Made by a program: the position numbers and the translations under genes
Origin: Pseudoalteromonas sp. EB27
GTDB taxonomy: Bacteria > Pseudomonadota > Gammaproteobacteria > Enterobacterales > Alteromonadaceae
Direction of reading: 5' to 3'
DNA: 64,000 bases
Assembly: GCF_001974875.1 (NCBI RefSeq)
Contig: NZ_MTQD01000012.1
Coordinates: forward strand, 121,819-185,818
Part shown: positions 27,625-35,019 of the stretch, one piece after another
How positions within the stretch are numbered: the stretch's first letter is position 1
How the letters are laid out: each line of letters begins with the position of its first letter
The notes under the pieces: generated by a model
What the model was told of the DNA's origin: nothing
The model's input: the letters and a program-made list of their open reading frames with translations, nothing else
The model's database searches: none

Positions 27625-28920
27625 ATGAGTGAAAAATTTGTTGTTCAACTAAGCGAACAAGCAGCAGCGAGTCATTGGGGCGATAATGCGTCATTGTCTT
27701 TTAATGAGCGCGGTGCAACTGTTCATTTGTCTGAGCAAGAAACATTGAAAAATGTTCAAAAAGCTGGTCGTACTATTGCAATTCAAGGTATTAAAAACGT
27801 TGAATTAGCAGGCGATGCTTGGTGTACAGAAAGCCAGTGGGCTTTTTATCAAGGCTTTGTAACACCAAAATCGTTAAACGGTGTTGAGTTTGTTGATAAC
27901 GCACAATCAGATATTAAAGAACTTGCTCACTTAAAAACGTCAGCAATTTGGGCACGTGAAATGGTTAACGGTACTGCCGATGACATTTACCCAGAAAGCC
28001 TAGCTGAAAAAGCGGCTGAGTTTATTCAATCATTAGCACCTGAGCATGTAAGTTACCAAATTATTAAAGGTGATGCGTTACTAGAACAACAGTGGATTGG
28101 TATTCATGCTGTTGGTCGCGGTAGTGTTCGCCCACCAGTATTGCTTGAGCTTGATTACAACCCAACAGGCGACGAAAATGCACCAGTAAGTGCAGCGCTT
28201 GTAGGTAAAGGTATTACGTTTGACTCAGGTGGTTACTCAATTAAATCAAGCGAAGGTATGCTTGGTATGAAGTGTGACATGGGCGGCGCTGCAACAGTAA
28301 CTGCAGGTTTAGCATTGGCTATTAACCGTGGTATTGAAAAACGTATTAAACTGTTTTTATGTTGTGCTGAGAACTTAATTTCGGGTCATGCATACAAATT
28401 AGGTGATATTCTTACTTATAAAAATGGCACGACAGTTGAAATTGTAAACACGGATGCTGAAGGTCGCTTAGTACTTGCAGATGGCCTAATGGCCGCAGGT
28501 GAGACTGGCGCTCCACTTATTATTGATGCTGCAACACTAACTGGTGCAGCGCTTGTTGCTGTTGGCCAAGAGTACAATGCATTATTTGCACTTGATAAAG
28601 AACTTGTACGTGAAGTTGAGAGTTTTGCATCTCAAGAAATGGAAGCTGCTTGGCCACTTCCTCTTGAAAAATGGCATCAACAAAACTGCCCATCTCCTTA
28701 TGCTGATACGGCAAATAGCCGTGCGCAAAAAGGTGGCGGTTACGGCGGCGCATCGAATGCTGCAGGCTTTTTATCGCGCTTTGTGCCAAACGATGGCAAA
28801 GGCTGGGTACACATAGATTTAGCGGCTGCATTTAACATGGGCAGTACAAGCCAATGGGCAGCGGGTGCAACAACTCAAGGTATGCGTACAGTTGCTCGTA
28901 CTTTACAAGAAAAAGCATAA
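27625..28920 (+). CDS. pepB: Peptidase B (leucyl aminopeptidase family M17)
   Basis: A 431-residue cytosolic aminopeptidase requiring two metal ions. The M17 core is intact: VGKGITFDSGGYSIK with metal-binding Lys and Asp, MKCDMGGAATV, the signature NTDAEGRLVLADG and the bicarbonate-region Arg in that block. It matches PepB rather than PepA by length and by its N-terminal domain. AGGG lies nine bases before the ATG at 27625; the frame continues upstream to a GTG at 27607, which lacks such a site. It is a single gene with its own terminator. Confidence 0.94.
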   Translation: MSEKFVVQLSEQAAASHWGDNASLSFNERGATVHLSEQETLKNVQKAGRTIAIQGIKNVELAGDAWCTESQWAFYQGFVTPKSLNGVEFVDNAQSDIKELAHLKTSAIWAREMVNGTADDIYPESLAEKAAEFIQSLAPEHVSYQIIKGDALLEQQWIGIHAVGRGSVRPPVLLELDYNPTGDENAPVSAALVGKGITFDSGGYSIKSSEGMLGMKCDMGGAATVTAGLALAINRGIEKRIKLFLCCAENLISGHAYKLGDILTYKNGTTVEIVNTDAEGRLVLADGLMAAGETGAPLIIDAATLTGAALVAVGQEYNALFALDKELVREVESFASQEMEAAWPLPLEKWHQQNCPSPYADTANSRAQKGGGYGGASNAAGFLSRFVPNDGKGWVHIDLAAAFNMGSTSQWAAGATTQGMRTVARTLQEKA

Positions 28921-28947
28921 TATTTACTAAATTACGCTTTTTACGCT

Positions 28948-28978
28948 AAAAATAGGCACCCTTGGGTGCCTATTTTTT
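28948..28978 (+). terminator. Rho-independent terminator after pepB
   Basis: Stem AAATAGGCACCC / GGGTGCCTATTT with a TT loop and a T run. Confidence 0.92.
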
Positions 28979-29103
28979 AATTTACAGACAAGCAATTTTA
29001 TTTCATTTACGGTAAAATCCGTCGCCAATACCTGTTTGAGTTTAATTTTTGCTTAACTCTAAGCTGCGCTCAAATCTTATATCCACCACTGGGGTTTCTA
29101 ATT

Positions 29104-29670
29104 ATGTCAGATAAGTGCTACATCACAGCTCAACAGCTGCTTGAAGATTCGTTCCGCGTAGCGGCACAAGTATACCAAGATGGCTTTCGTCCTGATTTTA
29201 TTATTGGTATTTGGCGAGGTGGTGCACCAATTGGTATTGCTGTTCAAGAGTATTACGATTACAAAGGCATTGAGACTGACCACATTGCAGTACGTACATC
29301 GTCTTATTACGGTATTGGTAAACAGTCGAAAGAAATTAAAGTACACGGCTTACATTACATTGTAGAGAACGCAAATGCAGGTGATTCATTATTAATTGTT
29401 GATGATGTATTTGACTCAGGTCGTAGTATTGTTGCATTAAAAGAAAAGCTTTCAGAGCTTATGCGCTTAAACTTGCCACGTGATATTCGTATTGCATGCC
29501 CGTACTACAAGCCAAAAAACTCAAAAGTAGACACTGTTCCAGATTATTATATTCATGAATCTGAAGAGTGGTTAGTGTTTCCGCATGAACTATCGGGTTT
29601 AACACCGGATGAAATTATTGCTGGTAAATCTGATCTTGCGAAAATTCATGACATTTTGCTAGAGAAGTAA
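29104..29670 (+). CDS. Purine-type phosphoribosyltransferase
   Basis: A 188-residue type I phosphoribosyltransferase. The PRPP-binding motif LLIVDDVFDSGRSI carries the expected two acidic residues, and IIGIWRGGAPIG forms the early PRPP loop. It is similar in size to hypoxanthine or xanthine-guanine phosphoribosyltransferases, but the purine-specificity loop cannot be assigned by eye, so the base it salvages is left open. It is a single gene, convergent with a Crp/Fnr-type regulator and sharing a terminator with it. Confidence 0.85.
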   Translation: MSDKCYITAQQLLEDSFRVAAQVYQDGFRPDFIIGIWRGGAPIGIAVQEYYDYKGIETDHIAVRTSSYYGIGKQSKEIKVHGLHYIVENANAGDSLLIVDDVFDSGRSIVALKEKLSELMRLNLPRDIRIACPYYKPKNSKVDTVPDYYIHESEEWLVFPHELSGLTPDEIIAGKSDLAKIHDILLEK

Positions 29671-29686
29671 TTAGTAATTTGCATAA

Positions 29687-29716
29687 ATAAAAAAAGGCCG
29701 TTAAGGCCTTTTTTTA
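29687..29716. terminator. Bidirectional terminator
   Basis: A7-GGCC-gttaa-GGCC-T7. The A and T runs on both sides serve the phosphoribosyltransferase (plus) and the Crp/Fnr regulator (minus). Confidence 0.9.
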
Positions 29717-29718
29717 TT

Positions 29719-30378
29719 TTAAAGCTGAGCAAAGCTATCTACGTATTCACTTAGTTTTGGTATATCGACTGCTTGCAAGCCATCGTTACTTCTAAGTACC
29801 AAGCCTTTTTCTACGAGTTCTGTAACAACACGTCTGTAAGCTCGCTCAGTGGTAGCAAAACGTTCTGCTTCAGCATTTACAGTTGGGTAGGCTCTAAGTA
29901 GCGTAGGGTTGTTGTTCTCGGCCCTTAGTAAGCAATCTTTAGCTATGTTATAGCTAAGTGGTAGTAATAACTTATCTAAATTGATTTTTTGGTTTTCCTG
30001 AAACTTAGCCGCAATAGTTTGTGCTGTGTATAAGCTTAGTTCTGGTTTTTCAAGCAGTAGAGCACGCCAATGCCTTAATTCAATAAGGTTATAAGTGACA
30101 TCGCTAAAGCACGTTACCGTATATATACACGGATTATTATTTAGCGCTTCTATTTCACCAATAAGGGTGTTGTTACAATCCAATTGTCCTAACAGCAGGC
30201 GTCGTCCATTACCTACGTCGTAACTAAACGACACAGTGCCACTGCGTACAAGCACAAGCTTGCTTAAAGGCTGATCTTGATGGATCAGGACTTCTTTTTT
30301 TGATTGTTGATAGCTACTACCGGCAAAGGTTAAAAGCTGATCAACAAGGTAACTAGAAAAATGGTATTGAAACATCAA
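29719..30378 (-). CDS. Crp/Fnr-family transcriptional regulator
   Basis: A 219-residue protein with a cNMP-binding-like N-terminal barrel (about 20-120, with GEIEALNNNP in the ligand-loop position) and a C-terminal winged helix-turn-helix in which ERFATTERAYRRVVTELVEKG forms the recognition region. The Arg/Ser phosphate-binding pair of true CRP is not obvious, so cAMP binding is doubtful, and no Fnr cysteine cluster is present. In layout it resembles E. coli YeiL. Two consecutive ATG codons could start it. Its target genes are unknown. Confidence 0.82.
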   Translation of the reverse strand: MMFQYHFSSYLVDQLLTFAGSSYQQSKKEVLIHQDQPLSKLVLVRSGTVSFSYDVGNGRRLLLGQLDCNNTLIGEIEALNNNPCIYTVTCFSDVTYNLIELRHWRALLLEKPELSLYTAQTIAAKFQENQKINLDKLLLPLSYNIAKDCLLRAENNNPTLLRAYPTVNAEAERFATTERAYRRVVTELVEKGLVLRSNDGLQAVDIPKLSEYVDSFAQL

Positions 30379-30663
30379 TGTGCTCTTCGGACATTTGTCC
30401 TATTTATTACATCTTAATGACGATAGCATTAAGACACTAAGAATTTACGCTAACTTGCTATTAATATTATTAGCTTTGCTAAGAGTATTATTTTACCTTC
30501 ATTTCCCGTGTAATGATTTAAGAATTTGCTGGTATTTTCCGGCAAACTTTTTCAGGTTTTTTAAGCAGGTTAGCTTTTTTATTTTGTTGTAACTTTGCAA
30601 TACTTATAAGTGCCATAAGCTAGCAGTACATGTAATGCTAACCTAAAGGCTAGGAGAGAACAA

Positions 30664-30900
30664 TTGAGTTGGGAATATTTAGGTTATATTGCATCAGCTT
30701 TATTGGTTGCATCGTTAACAATGACAGATGTAGTAAAACTACGTTGGTACAACATGTTTGGTTGTATTGTATTTACTGCATACGGTGTTGCCATTGGCGC
30801 AGTGCCTGTTATTTTTACCAACGGCTTATTGTCGCTTGTAAATTTATACCACATTATAAAAATATATCGCCAACCTAAAGTTGAAGACGCTAAAAGCTAA
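30664..30900 (+). CDS. Small YgjV-like inner-membrane protein, TTG start
   Basis: A 78-residue protein with two to three hydrophobic segments and a short basic tail. The pattern WEYLGYIASALLVASLTMTD..KLRWYNMFGCIVFTAYG is typical of small YgjV-related membrane proteins of unknown function. The start codon is TTG at 30664, supported by AGGAGAG six bases upstream; there is no ATG in a suitable place. It is a single gene without a close terminator. Confidence 0.8.
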   Translation: MSWEYLGYIASALLVASLTMTDVVKLRWYNMFGCIVFTAYGVAIGAVPVIFTNGLLSLVNLYHIIKIYRQPKVEDAKS

Positions 30901-31259
30901 AATAAGTTATCTGCACAAAGTAAGTTAATGGTTTTAATTAAAATCAAAAACTTTAGTTTTTGTGCAGTCCAGCTTGAAGCGTATATAGATAATCTCATAT
31001 CACTCTACATAACTTATCTTTGAACCTTGCTGTAATCCCTACTTAAAAGATGATTACCTTGATCTTAATACGTCGAACGTTAGCTAAACTCTGTTCGCGG
31101 TTAATAAATATATAAATAAGTGCTTCAAAAAATTCCATAAAAAAATCCGATAGCAGTAAACTGCTATCGGATTTTTATCTGTTATAACAACCTGCTTATA
31201 TATGGGGCTATTTAACTCGTTAAATATTTACGCAGGTTGGTACTATGGTATTTAGGTAT
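30901..31259. other. Structured intergenic stretch, possible small RNA or long 3' UTR
   Basis: 359 bases without a protein gene. A hairpin with 9-base arms CTGCACAAA (30911-30919) and TTTGTGCAG (30959-30967) encloses a second palindrome TTTTAATTAAAA. A strong terminator lies at 31141-31176. The stretch between could be the 3' end of the YgjV-like transcript or a separate small RNA. I found no convincing promoter, so this stays open. Confidence 0.35.
31141..31176. terminator. Bidirectional terminator
   Basis: Perfect 16-base stem (AAAAATCCGATAGCAG with its complement) and a TAAA loop. The minus-strand side has seven T and lies 84 bases after the rdgC stop, so it is the likely rdgC terminator; the plus side has five T. 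Confidence 0.9.
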
Positions 31260-32177
31260 TTACGCTTTTTCTAAATCTTCAACGTCACCTAAGCCAGCAG
31301 TTAGTTCTTCAAGTAATTGCTTTATCTCTTCAGAAGCTAAAATAAAGTCAGCATCAAGTTTTAAAGCCATATCTTCTTTAGGAATATCTGCGTTTTCTTC
31401 TTTTAGAGTTTCAGAGTAGCTTAAACGTTTGATAGAGCCATCGTTTTGCAGCATAAACTTAAGACGCTCTTGCCAATCAAGTGCAAGTTTAGTTACGCGT
31501 TTACCACTTTCTAAATGCGATTTAACTTCATCACACGATAGGTCATGACCTTTGAGCTTTACTTGTGCGCCGCTGTCGTCTGCTTCTTCAAGTTCAGCGT
31601 CTGAGCCAATAGCAAAGCCTTCTGGTGTACTAAAGTTAGTTAACCAATCAGTTAAAAACACATCTAAATCGTAGTTAGCAAACGCAGGTACAACCGGAAG
31701 CGTTCCTAGCGATTTACGAAGTAGTGCTAGTAACTCTTCTGCTTTATTAAAGCTGCCACTATTTACAACAACCCAACCGTTTTCTTGGTCAATAAAGGCA
31801 AATTGTAAGCTCGACTTTTTAAATGCTTGAGGTAGAAGAGTATGAAGAATGTTTTCTTTTAATTCGTCTTTTTCTTTCTTTTTAACTGGGCGATTTTCTT
31901 CAGCTTCTATCAGATCAACTTTCTCAGCGACTAGTTCGTTGATAACAGAAGCAGGGAGTACTTTTTCTTCACGTTTAGCGCAAACTAAAATACTTTTTTG
32001 AGAAAAGTGAGCTAGCGTTTCGCCGTGTTTTCCAAATGCTTTTGTCCAACCAAATGTTGCAAGCTCTTGACCAGTACATGGGCGAAATAAATCTTGCTCT
32101 AATGCTTTATCAAAATCTTCTTGAGTGTATGAAACGTCTTGCTTAAAGCGGTAACAAATAAGGTTACTAAACCACAT
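31260..32177 (-). CDS. rdgC: Recombination-associated protein RdgC
   Basis: A ring-shaped DNA-binding protein that limits RecA activity. With the start at 32177 it has 305 residues and begins MWFSNLICYRF, as homologues do; the frame continues upstream to an ATG at 32213, which would add 12 residues. Conserved blocks are PCTGQELATFGW, CAKREEKVLPASVI, LLRKSLGTLPVVP and VTKLALDWQERL. Neither start has a good ribosome-binding site. It lies on the same strand as the histidine kinase gene upstream of it, 112 bases away. Confidence 0.93.
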   Translation of the reverse strand: MWFSNLICYRFKQDVSYTQEDFDKALEQDLFRPCTGQELATFGWTKAFGKHGETLAHFSQKSILVCAKREEKVLPASVINELVAEKVDLIEAEENRPVKKKEKDELKENILHTLLPQAFKKSSLQFAFIDQENGWVVVNSGSFNKAEELLALLRKSLGTLPVVPAFANYDLDVFLTDWLTNFSTPEGFAIGSDAELEEADDSGAQVKLKGHDLSCDEVKSHLESGKRVTKLALDWQERLKFMLQNDGSIKRLSYSETLKEENADIPKEDMALKLDADFILASEEIKQLLEELTAGLGDVEDLEKA

Positions 32178-32289
32178 AGGGGAATTGATCCATTTAAAAA
32201 TTTGTACAATCATAGCAATAAAAACAGTATCTCGAAATGACTGATTTGTTACCGTTGAATATGAACAAATTTAACGCATGTAGTTTTAT

Positions 32290-34074
32290 TTATTCATATT
32301 TATCAAAAATAGGCAGTGGCTTAGCCATGTTCTTCGGAAATTGAATATAGTAACGCAGACCTCTGCCTGGTTCACTCGTTGCATCAATCGATCCACTTAG
32401 GGTTTGCTTAACTAAATTAAGCATTATATGGGTACCTAATCCGCTACCGCCTTCATCGCGCTTGGTAGTAAAAAATGGGTCGAATAATTTTTTCAATTGC
32501 TCGTTGGTAACACCATTCCCATCATCTTTGTAATCAATAGTTAAATTGGTGTCATCTGCGCTGATTTTAATATCCATTACACCGTTACTTTTACCTTCAA
32601 AGCCATGAATAAGTGAGTTCATAATTAGGTTGGTAAAAATTTGGCTTATAGCCCCTGCGGGTAAATTTAAAACTAAATCATCTGGGCATTCTAATTTTAT
32701 AGTATGAGATGTCTTTTTTAATTTTGGGTGCAGTGAGCGTATGACTTCGTTAGTGTAATCTTTGAAGTTAATTGTTCTCACTGCCTCACTGGCCTGATCG
32801 ACCGCTATTTGTTTAAAGCTAGCAATAAGTTCAGAGGCTCTATCTAAATTAGTTGTTAGTAAGCTAGCGCTTTGCTTCGCTTCGTTAATGAATTCTTCTA
32901 GTGCTTTTGGCGAAAGCGTTTTTTCGGTATAAGCGTTTTCGAGTTTATTTAAGCGTTCTTGTAAAAATGATATTGCCGTTACACCTATACCAATAGGGGT
33001 GTTTATATCGTGTGTAATACCTGCGACAAGTCCACCTAGCGCGGCCATTTTTTCTGTGCCTAATAAACGTTCCTGTGCAAGGCTCAACTCTTCTATATAA
33101 CGTTGAGATTCAGTTTGCTTTGTAATTAGTTCTTGTTCTGTACTTCGGCGTAAATCAACTTCTTCTGTGAGTACAATTTTTTGTTTTTCGAGTTCGTACT
33201 TTTGCTGCTGTAAATCCATCATTGCTTGGCTTAAATTTGATGTTTTACGGGCTACATCTTGTTCAAGTTGTATGTTGTGCTGATCGAGCTTTTCGTTACT
33301 TATAATGAGTTCTTTTTGGGTGTGCTCCAGCTCTTTTCTATACTGAACTACTTTATCAATTAGTTTGTTAAACGACTGCTCCATCACTTTTAGTTCGTTA
33401 TGCTCCTCTGTTTCTATTTCTATGTGTTGACCTTCTAGCTCATCCAGTTCTAAATTTTCTAGCTGCTCAGTGAGCTCAGCTAAAGGGTCTGTAAGAAGTT
33501 TTCTAAATGCCATTAAAAATAAAATGATCAAAAAAGTGGTTTTAATCATTGCGTTACCAATCAAAAAGTAGATTGATACCATAATGCGGCTAAAAACAAC
33601 TTCTCGACTTGAGAATAAGGTAACGTCGCCAACTTGGGTTGCACGGCCTGAAAATTCGAAAATAAGTGGAAAGGTATAACCAAATAAACCCGATTTACTA
33701 TCTTCTAAAATTACTTCTTCTTGTACTAATTGTTGGTTATATAGTTTGTGTATATCGAGCGAACGTCCTAGCTGTGAAATAATTTCACCGCTGTCATCTC
33801 GAACTATAATCCCTTCAATCATGGGGATGGCGAGTAGACCTTCTGCTGTTGTAATTGTTTGCTTGGTATTAAGTTCCCAAATAGCGCGTGTTAAGCTGCG
33901 ACTAAAGGTTTTTTGTAATGTACTCAATTCATCACGGATATAGTCTTTAGTATTAACGTATTCAGCAAGCACTTGTCCGCAAGTCACTACAAAGGTAAGC
34001 AAAAAATAGACGGATAAAACGCTAGTCAGCAGCTTCTTAGAAAGACTTTTTTGTAACATGAGTGACTTGTTCAT
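32290..34074 (-). CDS. Membrane sensor histidine kinase with periplasmic domain
   Basis: 594 residues: a membrane helix at 15-37, a periplasmic sensor of about 125 residues, a second helix at 166-190, a HAMP-like region (about 190-245), a long coiled coil (245-335), then a kinase core with H355 in GGLVAGITHDINTPIG and an HATPase with GGSGLGTHIM. The 'HDxNxPxG' H-box is typical of kinases related to those acting on stand-alone receivers. There is no receiver of its own. It is divergent from a CheY-like receiver gene at 34423, a possible partner. The start is uncertain: ATG 34074 touches AAAGG directly, and ATG 34059 lies 15 bases after it. Confidence 0.85.
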   Translation of the reverse strand: MNKSLMLQKSLSKKLLTSVLSVYFLLTFVVTCGQVLAEYVNTKDYIRDELSTLQKTFSRSLTRAIWELNTKQTITTAEGLLAIPMIEGIIVRDDSGEIISQLGRSLDIHKLYNQQLVQEEVILEDSKSGLFGYTFPLIFEFSGRATQVGDVTLFSSREVVFSRIMVSIYFLIGNAMIKTTFLIILFLMAFRKLLTDPLAELTEQLENLELDELEGQHIEIETEEHNELKVMEQSFNKLIDKVVQYRKELEHTQKELIISNEKLDQHNIQLEQDVARKTSNLSQAMMDLQQQKYELEKQKIVLTEEVDLRRSTEQELITKQTESQRYIEELSLAQERLLGTEKMAALGGLVAGITHDINTPIGIGVTAISFLQERLNKLENAYTEKTLSPKALEEFINEAKQSASLLTTNLDRASELIASFKQIAVDQASEAVRTINFKDYTNEVIRSLHPKLKKTSHTIKLECPDDLVLNLPAGAISQIFTNLIMNSLIHGFEGKSNGVMDIKISADDTNLTIDYKDDGNGVTNEQLKKLFDPFFTTKRDEGGSGLGTHIMLNLVKQTLSGSIDATSEPGRGLRYYIQFPKNMAKPLPIFDKYE

Positions 34075-34422
34075 CCTTTATTATTTTTGTAACGTTACGA
34101 TAGTAATTTAAAAGTTAGTCAATAAACCTCTAAAAATAAATAAAAAAGTTAAAATTTAACAAGATAAGCCCAAAAAGCAGGCGTGTAGCATCAAAGCAAT
34201 TAAAACAAGCTATGAGTTAGTAAGTTTGTTATCTATTAAGTATTTAAGGTTTTATTGGTATTTGCCTTGGTTAATTATATCTTAAACGGATTTATTCTAT
34301 ATTTATCATTGTATTAAATTATTAATGCGCTGAGTGCTTGGAGGCGTGTTAAAGTGTCTAAAATGCGAAGGAAGGTATTTTAGTAACCTTTTAATAAATT
34401 TGATGGTTGTGTAGTAGTAAAC
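34075..34422. promoter_or_regulatory. Divergent spacer between histidine kinase and receiver genes
   Basis: 348 AT-rich bases without a recognisable gene, repeat or strong hairpin. It must hold the promoters of the two divergent genes, but I could not pick them out with confidence. Confidence 0.35.
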
Positions 34423-34791
34423 ATGATGAAATTTTCGATATTAGTCTGTGACGATTCCGCAGTCGCCCGTAAACAAGTTGTGCGGTGTTTGAATGAATGT
34501 ATAGACGCTCAAATACAACAAGCTACAAATGGAGCGCATGCTCTAGAACTTTTACGGGCACAAAGCTTTGATTTGCTATGCTTAGACCTCACGATGCCCG
34601 AAGTTGATGGTATACAAGTACTCGAGACTATAAAAACAGAAAAAATAGAGTGTTTTGTTTTAGTTATTTCCGCCGATATACAAGAGAAAATGAAGCAACG
34701 AGTCGCTCAACTTGGCGCAATAGACTTTATCGATAAACCTATCAATAAATCTAACTTAAACGAAATATTGCATAAATTTGGCATTCATTAG
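34423..34791 (+). CDS. Stand-alone CheY-like response regulator
   Basis: A 122-residue single receiver domain: acidic pocket D10/D11, phospho-acceptor D55 in LLCLDLTMPEVDG, Ser/Thr switch in VISAD, and K105 in IDKPI. There is no output domain, so it acts by protein contact, for example on another kinase, a motor or an enzyme. Its position opposite the histidine kinase at 32290-34074 makes that kinase its likely partner. Two adjacent ATG codons could start it. Confidence 0.85.
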   Translation: MMKFSILVCDDSAVARKQVVRCLNECIDAQIQQATNGAHALELLRAQSFDLLCLDLTMPEVDGIQVLETIKTEKIECFVLVISADIQEKMKQRVAQLGAIDFIDKPINKSNLNEILHKFGIH

Positions 34792-34852
34792 GTTTTTTCA
34801 TGTTAAAAAAGGATGTTTTATCTTTTGATTTAGGGTTGACAGCATAGCCTTT

Positions 34853-34869
34853 GTTAAGGCAGTCTTAAC
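34853..34869 (+). promoter_or_regulatory. Inverted repeat upstream of thrL
   Basis: GTTAAG-gcagt-CTTAAC lies directly before the thrL start. A TTGACA hexamer is present at 34836-34841, but no good -10 box follows at 16-18 bases, so the exact promoter is not assigned. Confidence 0.4.
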
Positions 34870-34871
34870 AT

Positions 34872-34931
34872 ATGAAAACAATTAATCGCGTACTGACCAT
34901 AATTATTACAACCATCATTCTTACTGGATAG
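34872..34931 (+). CDS. thrL: thr operon leader peptide
   Basis: A 19-residue reading frame, MKTINRVLTIIITTIILTG, with five Thr and six Ile codons. It is followed by a strong terminator and then by thrA. This is the classical design for transcription attenuation by charged threonyl- and isoleucyl-tRNA: ribosome stalling on the regulatory codons prevents formation of the terminator. Confidence 0.88.
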   Translation: MKTINRVLTIIITTIILTG

Positions 34932-34956
34932 TGGCATAGGTCGGTGCAACAAATTT

Positions 34957-34993
34957 AAAGGCCTGTGTTCACTTAGAACACAGGCCTTTTTTC
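34957..34993 (+). terminator. Attenuator terminator of the thr operon
   Basis: Stem AAGGCCTGTGTTC / GAACACAGGCCTT with a four-base loop and a T run, between thrL and thrA. It ends transcription when threonine and isoleucine are plentiful. Confidence 0.9.
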
Positions 34994-35019
34994 GTTTTAT
35001 GGGATGAGGAACATAAACA

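Noticed and set aside
34836..34864. A simple sigma-70 promoter for thrL built on TTGACA at 34836
   Set aside because: No acceptable -10 hexamer occurs at 16-18 bases, so only the -35-like box was noted.
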